DNA from: Cyanobacteria bacterium FACHB-63
GTDB taxonomy: Bacteria > Cyanobacteriota > Cyanobacteriia > Leptolyngbyales > Leptolyngbyaceae
NCBI GenBank assembly: GCA_014695255.1
Contig: JACJNX010000060.1
Coordinates: 124,001 to 188,000, forward strand
Length of the DNA: 64,000 nt
Direction: 5' to 3'
This document shows, one piece after another, positions 33,304 to 42,186 of this stretch (positions are counted from its first letter, which is position 1; every line of letters begins with the position of its first letter). The translations under genes and the position numbers were made by a program. The notes beneath the pieces were generated by a model. It did no database searches. It had not been told where the DNA came from and saw only the letters and a program-made list of their open reading frames with translations.

Positions 33304-35652
33304 TCAGGATTTCAGTAAAGGTTCAGCTTCGGCGGGGAGAATTGAACTATAGGGATGCGCTTCTTCTTGCAATCGTTTTGCTTGACGGAGTGCCAAATTT
33401 GCAACACGATATAGAGTCTTTAAGTCTTTGCCGTCGGCGGGATACTGTGCAACGCCTGCGCTGAATGTTACTTGCAAAGCTTCCCCAGTGTCGATTAGCA
33501 TTGCTTGTTGATTAATGCGTTCTAGCACTCGAATCAAGCGCTGTACACCGTCTTCTCGCGTCATGCCATACATCCCAACGACAAATTCTTCGCCGCCCCA
33601 GCGAGCAACAATGTCTTCGTCGCAGAAGGATTGTTGGAGCAAAATAGCAAATTGCCGCAGTACGGAATCTCCTGCTGCATGACCGTACTGAGTATTTACA
33701 TCTCGTAGGCGATCGATGTCAATGACTGCAAGCGCAGTCGGTTGGTTATTACAGTCTGACGATCGTAAAAATGCCTCTAAGCTTTGTGTGGATTTTTGTC
33801 GGTTTGCAACGCCTGTCAGCAAATCCGTTTCTGTGAGCTGTCGCAGCAATCTTACTCGCTCTAATTGATTGAACAGATGCGCCACTAACTCTGATTCCAG
33901 AATTGGCTTGATCACAAAGTCATCGGCTCCGGCGGTAAAGGCTGGCACAATTGCATCAGACTGCGGCTGTGTTGCCAACATGACTATGGGGAGATGCAAC
34001 CAACGCCAGTTACTACGAACGACCTGACATAGCTCAATTCCATCTACATCTGGGAACTCAAGATTGAGGATTAACACATCCGGCTCAATGGTTTCCAAAG
34101 CTTCACAGAGGCAGTGGGGATTATCCAAAGTGAATACAATTAAGCCCGATAAGCTTAATTGTTTAACTAAGACCTCTAATAGAGCAATTTCATTGCCTAC
34201 TATTAAAATCCTTGCTGAAGTGCGTGGAGTTTTTGGAACAACTTGATGAATTGCTTCTAGAGTTTGTGCCCCTGTGCTCGATCGTGGAAGCAGAAGTCGT
34301 CCGCCCCGTCGAACGACTTCTAGGCGCTCACTGAAGTCATTTCGAGGCGTAAATACGATCGCCGGAATTACAGAAGAATGGTGCTGAAAAGAGGAGAGTA
34401 ATTCTAATCCGGTGTTTAACGAATCAAAGCATTCGAGATCAAGCAAGACAAGGCTGGGGGATTCATTCTCACAGAGCTTAGTAACTGATTTGGAAGTTGA
34501 TGCAATCACGCTTTGATAGTTCCAGACGCGCATCTCACTTTCAATGGGTTTGATAAAACTAGGATCACGCGAGACAATCAGGATTAGGGGCTGGGGTGTG
34601 CTCGATTTAGGCAGATCTGTACGCGATTCCGGGCAGGTTTGATCAGTTGTAGAAGCAGGAAGATCAATCACTCGGCGCAAAGTTGAGATGAGTTCATTTA
34701 ATTGCTTTAAGCTCTTGGCGTTCAGGGATGGCTTTACGAGAATCGATTCAATCTGTCGTGCAATTTGCGATCCTTCTGGAAAACCAAGTGATCCGAGTGA
34801 CCCTATTAATGAATGAGCTTGCTGAATCGCTTGTGGCTGTACTCTCGCATCTGCCTGATGCACCGTCTGCTCAATGATCGCAATTTGCTGATTGACTTGA
34901 TCTTTGTGACGGCACCAGATTGTACTCAGTTTCGATCGAAGCTCCTGTTTTACCAATCGAGCATCAGTAGAAACTGAACTGATTGGCTTCAATCGATAGC
35001 CTATTCCGTAGACTGTTTCGATAAAATCGGTGGGTGCGCCTGCGGATTTAAGCTTTTGTCGCAATCCTTTGATATGTGTTCTGACCGCTTCTTCACCGGG
35101 CGCATCTTCGAATGCCCATAGATGTTCGATGATACTCCCGCAGCTAAAAACTCGCCGCCCGTTACGCAGGAAGAGTTCAAGCAGTGCGTATTCTTTAGGT
35201 GTAAGAATGAGGGGATGCGATCGGTACTGAACTTCACAGGTACTCGGATCAAGTTGAAGGTCGTTCCATTCCAGAAGCGGTGAGGATGCAGCGTTCCCTC
35301 GTCTAAGCAGGGCGCGAATTCGTGCAACTAGCTCCTCTTGATCGAAGGGCTTGACCAAGTAATCATCCGCGCCTGCATCAAGTCCAAGTGCTCGATCGTG
35401 ATAGCTCTGATGAGCGGTTAGGAGCAGAATCGGGAGTTGGGCTGGAATTGAGCGGATACGCCGACAAATTTCGATGCCGTCGAGGTCAGGGAGTCCTATA
35501 TCTAAAATTAGTAGGTCATATTCAAAGCTATTCAGCAGGTCGAGTCCTGCTTTTCCGGTTGTTGCAACTTCGATCGCGTAGTGATGAGCAGTGAGAACGG
35601 TCGTGAGCGCTTCTGCGGTCAGGTTGTCGTCTTCGATGACTAGAATTCTCAT
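33304..35652 (-). CDS. Multidomain response regulator: REC-wHTH-HPt-REC-REC-GGDEF
   Basis: This 782-residue protein combines an OmpR-type regulator with a diguanylate cyclase. REC1 (1-118) keeps ED pair, Asp51 (LILDIGLPD) and Lys (VKPFD). A winged helix (about 125-230) follows, then an HPt-like segment (240-330, AHSLIGSLGSLG with candidate His). REC2 (350-475) lacks most catalytic residues, and REC3 (480-600) has Asn in place of the phospho-Asp (LILNLEFPD). The GGDEF domain (610-765) has an active-type GGEEF but no RxxD inhibitory site (CDED at that position). It is a likely c-di-GMP output protein for an unlinked kinase. Confidence 0.85.
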   Translation of the reverse strand: MRILVIEDDNLTAEALTTVLTAHHYAIEVATTGKAGLDLLNSFEYDLLILDIGLPDLDGIEICRRIRSIPAQLPILLLTAHQSYHDRALGLDAGADDYLVKPFDQEELVARIRALLRRGNAASSPLLEWNDLQLDPSTCEVQYRSHPLILTPKEYALLELFLRNGRRVFSCGSIIEHLWAFEDAPGEEAVRTHIKGLRQKLKSAGAPTDFIETVYGIGYRLKPISSVSTDARLVKQELRSKLSTIWCRHKDQVNQQIAIIEQTVHQADARVQPQAIQQAHSLIGSLGSLGFPEGSQIARQIESILVKPSLNAKSLKQLNELISTLRRVIDLPASTTDQTCPESRTDLPKSSTPQPLILIVSRDPSFIKPIESEMRVWNYQSVIASTSKSVTKLCENESPSLVLLDLECFDSLNTGLELLSSFQHHSSVIPAIVFTPRNDFSERLEVVRRGGRLLLPRSSTGAQTLEAIHQVVPKTPRTSARILIVGNEIALLEVLVKQLSLSGLIVFTLDNPHCLCEALETIEPDVLILNLEFPDVDGIELCQVVRSNWRWLHLPIVMLATQPQSDAIVPAFTAGADDFVIKPILESELVAHLFNQLERVRLLRQLTETDLLTGVANRQKSTQSLEAFLRSSDCNNQPTALAVIDIDRLRDVNTQYGHAAGDSVLRQFAILLQQSFCDEDIVARWGGEEFVVGMYGMTREDGVQRLIRVLERINQQAMLIDTGEALQVTFSAGVAQYPADGKDLKTLYRVANLALRQAKRLQEEAHPYSSILPAEAEPLLKS

Positions 35653-35752
35653 AGAACATCTTCTCGACTGTATTATTCCTCATTGCCAAGTTTAAAAGGT
35701 TCACATTCTCCTGTTATGGAACAGTTACAAATCGACAAAGAGATTGCGTGAG

Positions 35753-36160
35753 TTACACGCTGGGAGTGAGATCGAGGAGTCTTTCTAGATGGCTACGTGC
35801 TTCTAAGCTGGGAGATGGCGATTTTAACTGCATGGTGATTGAAATCGTTTGATCGTCTTGCCGAACGATCAAAACTGAGCAAGGCAACGATCGCTGCAAC
35901 TCTGGATTCAAAGCGCGAGCCGTAACAATGAGATCTGCATCCCAAAGCTGCGCTGCTTCAACTAAGGCTTGATCTGTTTGTTCTACAAGCTGAGTGATGT
36001 CGATGGAAGCATCACTCTCAGCTTCGATTAGAAGTTTATCTTCAGATGAAGTGATCAAGCGGAGCTGAGCGTGATTTGCTCTGGCGTAACTAAGAGCCGT
36101 ATCTAGAACACAATGACAGGGTTGAGCAGGATCGAGAACAGCGAGAATTTTTTGAAACAT
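35753..36160 (-). CDS. Small universal-stress-protein-like hypothetical
   Basis: The 135-residue protein starts MFQKILAVLDPAQPCHCVLDTALSYARANHAQLRLIT, the strand-helix-strand opening of the UspA fold, and has a central ADLIVTAR strand and a SVLIVRQ strand. It lacks the G-x2-G-x9-G-S/T nucleotide-binding motif, so it would be a non-ATP-binding or degenerate family member. It lies 100 bp upstream of the REC-GGDEF gene in the same direction and downstream of a CheY-like gene, so it may belong to a signalling group. Function unknown. Confidence 0.5.
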   Translation of the reverse strand: MFQKILAVLDPAQPCHCVLDTALSYARANHAQLRLITSSEDKLLIEAESDASIDITQLVEQTDQALVEAAQLWDADLIVTARALNPELQRSLPCSVLIVRQDDQTISITMQLKSPSPSLEARSHLERLLDLTPSV

Positions 36161-36275
36161 TGCTTTTCACCCATCTGCACTGTTCTCATCTTAGTTAAGC
36201 AATCTGAGGAAGTTGTGAGGGTAGTCAAGCTTTTGTCTGTAGTCAGAGCTTGTCTGTGAAACCCCTCTAACGCCC

Positions 36276-36665
36276 TCAACTTCCTGAAGTATCCCAGCCT
36301 AGCACTTGAGCAATCTCGGTTGATAAGTGGACTGGCTCGAAGGGCTTGACGATTACAGCCTTAAATCCCATCTCTTCGTAAGAGAAACCATCGTCTGGTA
36401 GAACTTTTGCGGTGAGCAAAATTACAGGAATAGACTGAGTTATGGGATTGGACTGCAATTTCTGAAAGGTTGAAATTCCATCCATCTCAGGCATCATCAC
36501 ATCGAGTAAAATCGCATCTGGCTGGCTTGTCTCGGCTTTGGCTAATCCTTCCTGTCCAGAACCAGCAGTAGTTACTTCCCAGCCTGCAACCGTTTCCAGG
36601 CAAATTTGGGTCACTTCTCGAATTAATGGATCATCGTCGATCATCAAAATGCGCTTAACCATCAT
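36276..36665 (-). CDS. Single-domain (CheY-like) response regulator
   Basis: This 129-residue stand-alone receiver domain has the DDD acidic cluster (LMIDDDPLI), phospho-Asp in ILLDVMMPEMDG (about residue 54), Thr in LLTAKV, and Lys in IVKPFEP. No output domain is present, so it signals by protein contact or phosphotransfer. It is followed on the same strand by the Usp-like and REC-GGDEF genes. Start at ATG 36665 (or the adjacent ATG 36662). Confidence 0.85.
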   Translation of the reverse strand: MMVKRILMIDDDPLIREVTQICLETVAGWEVTTAGSGQEGLAKAETSQPDAILLDVMMPEMDGISTFQKLQSNPITQSIPVILLTAKVLPDDGFSYEEMGFKAVIVKPFEPVHLSTEIAQVLGWDTSGS

Positions 36666-36881
36666 GAGAGGTGCCGCTTCAGGGGTAATCTGCTGTTTAT
36701 CTTTTCTGAGAGTACGTCATTTAGTAAGGTATCTCAAGGAAAAATCGATCGCTCTTTTTAAGACTTGACCCTGAGCAAACCAGTTAAACTAAGAGTAAAG
36801 CATCAAGGAATAATTTCGCTTCACGATTCCTCAGTGCCTGCACTCTAAAAATCGCTTCAATCTCTTAATAGAAGAGGAATT

Positions 36882-37547
36882 ATGATTCATCGTCAACCGA
36901 TTATTTATAGTCTTGCTGGTGTTCTAGCCGGAGGCATTATTGCTGCCCTGATTCTACTGACCGCTAAGCCAACGGCTCCAACTTTTTCTAGCAATCAGTC
37001 TTCTCAGACTGACTTGAATTCAGCAACTTCCGATCGGGCACTTACTCCCTTAGAACTCAGAAGGCACGGACAAGCCGAACAGCACTTTATTGTAATGATG
37101 ATTCCGCATCATGAAGATGCTGTAGAGATGTCTAAGTTAGCTCTACAGCGTGCAACGCATCCTGAGCTTAAAACGTTAGCTAGCACCATTCAAACCACTC
37201 AAAGCCGCGAAATTGAACAGATGAGAACCTGGTACAAGCAATGGTACGGAACGGAGGTTCCTGCATGGCAGTCTGGTGTTCGCAATTCTGGCACGAGACA
37301 TCAAGGAATGATGAGGATGCGAAGCGATCTTGCAACGCTAGAATCTGCAAAAGACTTCGATCGAGCTTTTCTAGAGGAGATGATTCCGCACCATCAAATG
37401 GGAGTCAGGATGACACAAATGTTACTGTCAAATCCTCAGCACCCTGAACTTCGGGATTTAGCTACATCGGTGATTAAAACTCAAACAGAGGAGATCAACC
37501 AGATGCAACAGTGGTATCAATCCTGGTATCCCACTTCGAGTCAGTAA
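36882..37547 (+). CDS. DUF305 protein with N-terminal membrane anchor
   Basis: This 221-residue protein has an N-terminal hydrophobic helix (residues 8-28) and two DUF305 units, each with a MIPHH motif (MMIPHHEDAVEM near residue 74 and EMIPHHQMGVRM near 167) and QT..EI.QM..WY after it. The fold is a ferritin-like four-helix bundle and the paired His suggest metal binding; some members are linked to copper. Likely anchored in a membrane facing the periplasm or lumen. GAGGAA precedes the ATG. Confidence 0.8.
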   Translation: MIHRQPIIYSLAGVLAGGIIAALILLTAKPTAPTFSSNQSSQTDLNSATSDRALTPLELRRHGQAEQHFIVMMIPHHEDAVEMSKLALQRATHPELKTLASTIQTTQSREIEQMRTWYKQWYGTEVPAWQSGVRNSGTRHQGMMRMRSDLATLESAKDFDRAFLEEMIPHHQMGVRMTQMLLSNPQHPELRDLATSVIKTQTEEINQMQQWYQSWYPTSSQ

Positions 37548-37552
37548 ATATA

Positions 37553-38365
37553 TTACTCGATTTGGGAGGACTGGCGCAGTGAGACCAGTGAGACGACAAC
37601 AGCCATGCTCCATAAGAGAACTGTGGCAATGCTATAGGGGCGCAAGCTATCCGCAGCCCTTGGCAAGATGGGGAAAACCCACGCCCAACTGTTAACAGCA
37701 GTATGTAAGACGATCGCAATTACAACACTGCCGCCAGTCCGGTTGAATAGCCAAGTAAATAAAATTGATAGGGCAGTCGTATTGAGAAAGAATAGTGCGA
37801 TCGGCAATTGCTGCTGCACTGTTCCAGGCGTAAAGAATAAAGGCAAGTGCCATATTGACCAAATAATGCCCAAGATGATGCTTGCCCACAAAGCACTGAA
37901 TCGTCTTTGCAAGCGAGGCAATAGATAGCCTCGCCAACCAAATTCTTCACCCAGTGGGCCTCCAATTAGCAATACCAAGATAAAATTCAAGACCGCAAGT
38001 AACCAGCGCCCTGAAGCTGGGGAAGGTGGTAAGGTTCCTCCAGAAGCTAGGTGCAGTCCAAGCGCAATCGCCATAGCTGCCGCAGGGAGCAAGAATGCAA
38101 TGCCGTACCAAACCCAACTGACTCGCCAACGGCAGGACTGGGCTAAAAATGCATGAATTCCCGATGATCCCAAAGCAGATAACACGATCGCGGCTAGAGA
38201 AGGCCCAAAACTGGCTAAAATCCCTAAGACCGTTGCGGCAACTCCTGCAAAGGGTAAAACAAGATTTGCACAGAGCCAACAGAGCCAAGACCAACCGAAA
38301 GCAATCAGGCAATAGGTGAATAAATTCGCTGTGTAGGAACGTTGATTTTCAGAGGGTTGCATCAT
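37553..38365 (-). CDS. CPBP-family intramembrane glutamic endopeptidase
   Basis: The 270-residue polytopic protein carries the CPBP (Abi/CAAX protease) motifs: GEEFGWRGYLLPRL (about residues 139-152, EExxxR), IIWSIWHLPLFF near 167-178, and HTAVN near 222. These Glu/Arg/His residues form the intramembrane active site. Substrate unknown; in cyanobacteria such proteins are numerous. Convergent with the DUF305 gene and codirectional with futB. Confidence 0.85.
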   Translation of the reverse strand: MMQPSENQRSYTANLFTYCLIAFGWSWLCWLCANLVLPFAGVAATVLGILASFGPSLAAIVLSALGSSGIHAFLAQSCRWRVSWVWYGIAFLLPAAAMAIALGLHLASGGTLPPSPASGRWLLAVLNFILVLLIGGPLGEEFGWRGYLLPRLQRRFSALWASIILGIIWSIWHLPLFFTPGTVQQQLPIALFFLNTTALSILFTWLFNRTGGSVVIAIVLHTAVNSWAWVFPILPRAADSLRPYSIATVLLWSMAVVVSLVSLRQSSQIE

Positions 38366-38387
38366 TGCTTAATAGACTCGCGTTGTC

Positions 38388-40028
38388 TTATCTTTTCTCC
38401 ATTTGCCAACTCAGCAGCATCACCGGAATTAAACCAACCAGTACGATCGCCAGTGCCGATCCAGAAGCTTCTGCCAATCGTTCATCCGATGCAAGATTGT
38501 AGACGTGAACCGCTAACGTATCAAAGTTAAACGGTCGGATGATCAGCGTTGCAGAAAGTTCCTTCATCACATCGACAAACACCAAAATTGCAGCCGCCAG
38601 AACGCCCTTCCACAATAGCGGGATATGAATACGGAACAGTGTGTTCGTTGCTCCAAATCCTAAACTCCGAGACGCATCATCTAAGCTCGGTTTAATGTTC
38701 GTCAAACTGGCCTCGATGCTGTTAAACGACAATGCCAGGAATCGCACTAAATAAGCAAAGATGAGTGCGAAGATAGTTCCGCTGAGTAGCAATCCGGTCG
38801 AAATGTTAAAGGTCGATCGCATCCAGCTATCGATCGCATTATCAAACAATCCAAACGGCACTAAAATTCCAACCGCAATCACTGATCCCGGCACTGCATA
38901 GCCCATTGAAGCAATGTAAGCTGCAATCCGCATCGTAATTGATCGATTCAAGCGCAGTCCATACGCCAGAATAATGCCGATGACGATCGTAACGGCTGCC
39001 GCTAATCCCGACACGATTAAGCTATTGCTAGCAAAGTTCCAAAATCGCTGATCAAAGGCTTGCTCCCAGTTGTCCAAAGTCATTTTTAATAAAAATCCTC
39101 CGGGTACAAAGAAGCCTAGCAACAACGGAACTAAACAGAACAACAAAGCTGAGATCGCCCTCAATCCCCGAAGCTGGTATTTCTGAATCGACTGCGACCC
39201 ACTCGATTGATAGTATTTTCCCCATCCGCGTGAGAGCTGTTCCAACAGAATTAGAGCAAAAATAAACATCAACAGAAACGCAGATAACTGCGTCGCAGCC
39301 AGTCTTTCACCCATGCCAAACCAGGTGCGATAAATTCCAGTCGTAAAGGTACTCACCTCAAAAAACTGTACGGTTGCATAGTCATTGAGTGTTTCCATCA
39401 ATGCAAGCGACAGTCCCGCTACGATCGCCGGACGCGCTAACGGTAATGCAACTTTTCTAAAGCTCTGCCAAGGGCCACAACCGAGACTCCGACTTGCTTC
39501 GATCGTACAAACCGACTGCGAGAGAAACGCCGATCGCGCCAGCAAATACACATACGGATACAGCACCAGAACGAGCATCAATGCAGCACCCCAGAGCGAT
39601 CGCACATTCGGAAACCAATAGTCCTGCATTGTTTTCCAGCCGAACCACGATCGCAGACTCATCTGCACAATTCCGTAATAATCAAGCAGATCAGTATAGG
39701 TGTACGCCAAGATGTAAGCTGGAGCAGCTAACGGTAGCAACAACGCCCACGTTAAGATCCGACTTCCCGGAAAACGGCACATCGTCACCAGCCAAGCGGT
39801 TCCGGTTCCGATTACACCAACTCCAAGTGCAACCCAAACCATTAACAACAAGGAATTGATCACATAAGTTGACAACACCGTTTCGGCTAGGTGTTGCCAA
39901 ACTGGTCGGGCATCTGCGAACAATCCACTTAAAACTGAAATAATTGGAAGCGCGATTAACAAAGCGATCGCCATCACCAAAATTGTCCAGCCACTCAGTC
40001 CCGTCTTTTTCTCCGATGAAATCTGCAT
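38388..40028 (-). CDS. futB: Iron(III) ABC transporter permease FutB-like
   Basis: This 546-residue permease has two fused six-helix halves, each with an EAA-type loop (EASRSLGCGPWQSFRKVALPLARPAIVAG near residues 179-207 and DASRSLGFGATNTLFRIHIPLLWKG near 450-474). This double permease is the FutB/SfuB/FbpB type for ferric iron. It is divergent from a matching ATPase gene (futC) with an 80-bp shared promoter region. No FutA-like binding protein is in this window. Confidence 0.8.
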   Translation of the reverse strand: MQISSEKKTGLSGWTILVMAIALLIALPIISVLSGLFADARPVWQHLAETVLSTYVINSLLLMVWVALGVGVIGTGTAWLVTMCRFPGSRILTWALLLPLAAPAYILAYTYTDLLDYYGIVQMSLRSWFGWKTMQDYWFPNVRSLWGAALMLVLVLYPYVYLLARSAFLSQSVCTIEASRSLGCGPWQSFRKVALPLARPAIVAGLSLALMETLNDYATVQFFEVSTFTTGIYRTWFGMGERLAATQLSAFLLMFIFALILLEQLSRGWGKYYQSSGSQSIQKYQLRGLRAISALLFCLVPLLLGFFVPGGFLLKMTLDNWEQAFDQRFWNFASNSLIVSGLAAAVTIVIGIILAYGLRLNRSITMRIAAYIASMGYAVPGSVIAVGILVPFGLFDNAIDSWMRSTFNISTGLLLSGTIFALIFAYLVRFLALSFNSIEASLTNIKPSLDDASRSLGFGATNTLFRIHIPLLWKGVLAAAILVFVDVMKELSATLIIRPFNFDTLAVHVYNLASDERLAEASGSALAIVLVGLIPVMLLSWQMEKR

Positions 40029-40112
40029 ACGTTTTGAACAAATTCTTCAAACTACTTTACTGTGGTTCCAAAATTGTTGATGATAAATCTCAATAAGCTC
40101 GAATCACCAAAA

Positions 40113-41180
40113 ATGCTTGAATCCATTCTCCTGCAACTTGACAACGTTTCAAAACGGTTTTCTGATACTCCTGTGGTGGACGTAGTGTCCTTGAAACTGC
40201 GGCAGGGAGAGCTATTGAGCCTCTTAGGTGCTTCTGGCTGTGGGAAAACAACGTTATTGAGATTAATTGCAGGATTCGAGCATCCTCAATCGGGAAGTAT
40301 CGAGCTTGCAGGGCAGGAAGTCGCGGGCGAGAAACGATGGCTCCCACCCGAACAGCGCGATATTGGAATGGTATTTCAGGACTATGCGCTGTTTCCGCAT
40401 CTGACTGTGGCAGAGAATGTGGGCTTTGGGTTAAAAAAATCTCGACGGAAGCGATCGGGCTATCCCTTCAAGGAAGCCAAAAAGCTGATTGCCGATGCGA
40501 TCGCTCAAGTTGGACTATCTGGCTTAGAAAAGCGCTATCCGCATGAGCTTTCTGGAGGGCAGCAGCAACGGGTCGCACTTGCGAGAGCGTTAGCGCCTCA
40601 GCCCGCTCTAATTTTGCTTGATGAGCCTTTGAGTAATTTAGATGTGCAAGTGCGATCGCACCTTCGTCAAGAAATCCGCTCAATTATAAAAACAGCAGGA
40701 ACGACCGCAATTTTTGTCACCCATGACCAAGAAGAAGCGCTATCGATTTCCGATCGTGTTGCCGTGATGAACCAAGGGCGAATTGAGCAGTTAGCGACTC
40801 CTGAAGCGCTTTATAGTGAGCCTGCCACGCGATATGTCGCTGAGTTTGTCACGCAAGGAAATTTTTTACCTGCAACTTTCGATGGCAAAGGCTGGAAAAC
40901 TGCGATCGGAACAATCCTGCTCAACCATCTGAGCGATCCCATCTCAGATCAAGCAGATTTGATGATTCGGCAGGAAGATATTCGTTTAGAACCCGATGCG
41001 AATGGTGCGATCGTCGTGGTCGATCGACAGTTTTTAGGACGAGAGCATCGCTACTGCGTTCAATTTAGTTCTGGAAGCCGTTTGCAAGTGTTAAGCGCCA
41101 TCAAACCTGCTTTAAGCATCGGAACACGAGTAAGAGTCCGAGCGAATTTACCTGCGATTCGAGCTTTCTTTAAGGATTAA
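40113..41180 (+). CDS. futC: Iron(III) ABC transporter ATP-binding protein FutC-like
   Basis: This 355-residue ATPase has Walker A GASGCGKTT (about residues 36-44), Q-loop VFQDYALFPHL, signature LSGGQQQR, Walker B LILLDEPLSNLD and H-loop VTHDQEEA, followed by a TOBE-like regulatory C-terminus (residues 235-355). FbpC/FutC proteins share this layout. The start was placed at ATG 40113 (MLESILLQLDNVSKRF); upstream in-frame starts at 40062 (GTG) and 40080 (ATG) lack ribosome-binding sites too. Divergent futB supports a ferric iron importer. Confidence 0.8.
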   Translation: MLESILLQLDNVSKRFSDTPVVDVVSLKLRQGELLSLLGASGCGKTTLLRLIAGFEHPQSGSIELAGQEVAGEKRWLPPEQRDIGMVFQDYALFPHLTVAENVGFGLKKSRRKRSGYPFKEAKKLIADAIAQVGLSGLEKRYPHELSGGQQQRVALARALAPQPALILLDEPLSNLDVQVRSHLRQEIRSIIKTAGTTAIFVTHDQEEALSISDRVAVMNQGRIEQLATPEALYSEPATRYVAEFVTQGNFLPATFDGKGWKTAIGTILLNHLSDPISDQADLMIRQEDIRLEPDANGAIVVVDRQFLGREHRYCVQFSSGSRLQVLSAIKPALSIGTRVRVRANLPAIRAFFKD

Positions 41181-41269
41181 TACCAGTTCTCAAACATCCT
41201 GTTATATCTCAGTCTCCTTGTCAGTGCCCTCGTATTACCCGCTCGTCAGCCCCTCGTCCCACTCCTCTC

Positions 41270-41320
41270 GTAAAGACTCAATTAGGAGCTTCGCTGCACC
41301 TATGGTGTTCGCGTCTTTAC
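41270..41320. repeat. 51-nt palindrome downstream of futC
   Basis: GTAAAGAC (41270-41277) and GTCTTTAC (41313-41320) are perfect inverted arms enclosing a smaller imperfect hairpin. It lies between the convergent futC and the gene ending at 41366. Could be a repeat element or a weak bidirectional terminator. Confidence 0.4.
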
Positions 41321-41365
41321 CCAAGCTCTGTGCGAGTATCCAGAGATTTGGTATGAACGATCGTC

Positions 41366-42022
41366 CTACTTGAGAAACTTACTTAGATCAAAGTTCTTTT
41401 GCCATTTCTGTTGTTGTTCCGGCGTGAGGACTTGTGCAACTGCATCCCTATAGTTACTTAGAGGCTGCGAGAGCGTTTGATTCAGTCGTCCTGCTTGTAA
41501 GTCCGCTTGCAGTTGTTTGACCAATTGAGGATTATTTTGCAACTGTCGAACGATCTCAGTCTGCATTTGCTGACGTGCCCTCTCAAGTCGATCGATTTGC
41601 TCAGCAGATAGCTTCATGCCTTTGAACTCATCTGAAAATGTGCGCGATCGTTGAGTCACTTCTCCTGTTACTGCTTCGCGGAGCGCACCAACTACAGCCT
41701 GTTTCAGGTGATCACGCTGTTCTGTTGTCTTTTGCTGGATAAAGTCTCCGATCGCGCTTTTCGAGTCTTTAACTTTGGCATCTGCTTCATTAGAAAGCTG
41801 TTTGAGCAGTTGAGCCGCGTTGGATTGTTCCAATTGATTGGTAATGTCTTGCGATCGGTTTTGTTGCGGTGCTTTCTGAATTGGTTTTGCGATCTGCTCT
41901 CTCGGTTGTGCTTGAGACAAAGCGACCTGATGCGGTGGTTGTCTTATCGCAAGCCCAACTCCCACTAATGCTGAAACAAATAACGATAATGCAAGCAGTA
42001 CCTTACCTTGGTTCGGATTCAT
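41366..42022 (-). CDS. Membrane-anchored helical protein of unknown function
   Basis: The 218-residue product has one N-terminal hydrophobic helix (residues 7-24) and then a long, charged, Gln-rich helical region. The C-terminal half (LSAEQIDRLERARQQMQ...VLTPEQQQKWQ) looks like Spy/CpxP-type LTxxQ-like repeats, suggesting a periplasmic stress or chaperone-like protein, but this is only a pattern resemblance. ATG 42022 is used as start; a GTG 18 bp upstream is possible. Confidence 0.55.
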   Translation of the reverse strand: MNPNQGKVLLALSLFVSALVGVGLAIRQPPHQVALSQAQPREQIAKPIQKAPQQNRSQDITNQLEQSNAAQLLKQLSNEADAKVKDSKSAIGDFIQQKTTEQRDHLKQAVVGALREAVTGEVTQRSRTFSDEFKGMKLSAEQIDRLERARQQMQTEIVRQLQNNPQLVKQLQADLQAGRLNQTLSQPLSNYRDAVAQVLTPEQQQKWQKNFDLSKFLK

Positions 42023-42156
42023 CGCCTTTGTCCAAATCACTACTGTTAGGATTCACCTCGATCGCCCAATTTTCCACAAGCACCCAAGAAACTCCCACAG
42101 CAGATAAATATCGTACACTTGTTCTGTTATCTTTCAGCGTAGAGTACATGGGCGTG

Positions 42157-42186
42157 ACCCGATCTTTTAGCACCCGATCTTTTATC
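42157..42186 (+). repeat. 15-bp tandem duplication at the broken 5' end of the DUF4351 gene
   Basis: ACCCGATCTTTTAGC (42157-42171) is repeated as ACCCGATCTTTTATC (42172-42186), two mismatch-poor copies back to back. It falls exactly where the conserved start of the downstream DUF2887/DUF4351 gene should be and brings an in-frame TAG (42168-42170). Confidence 0.6.
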
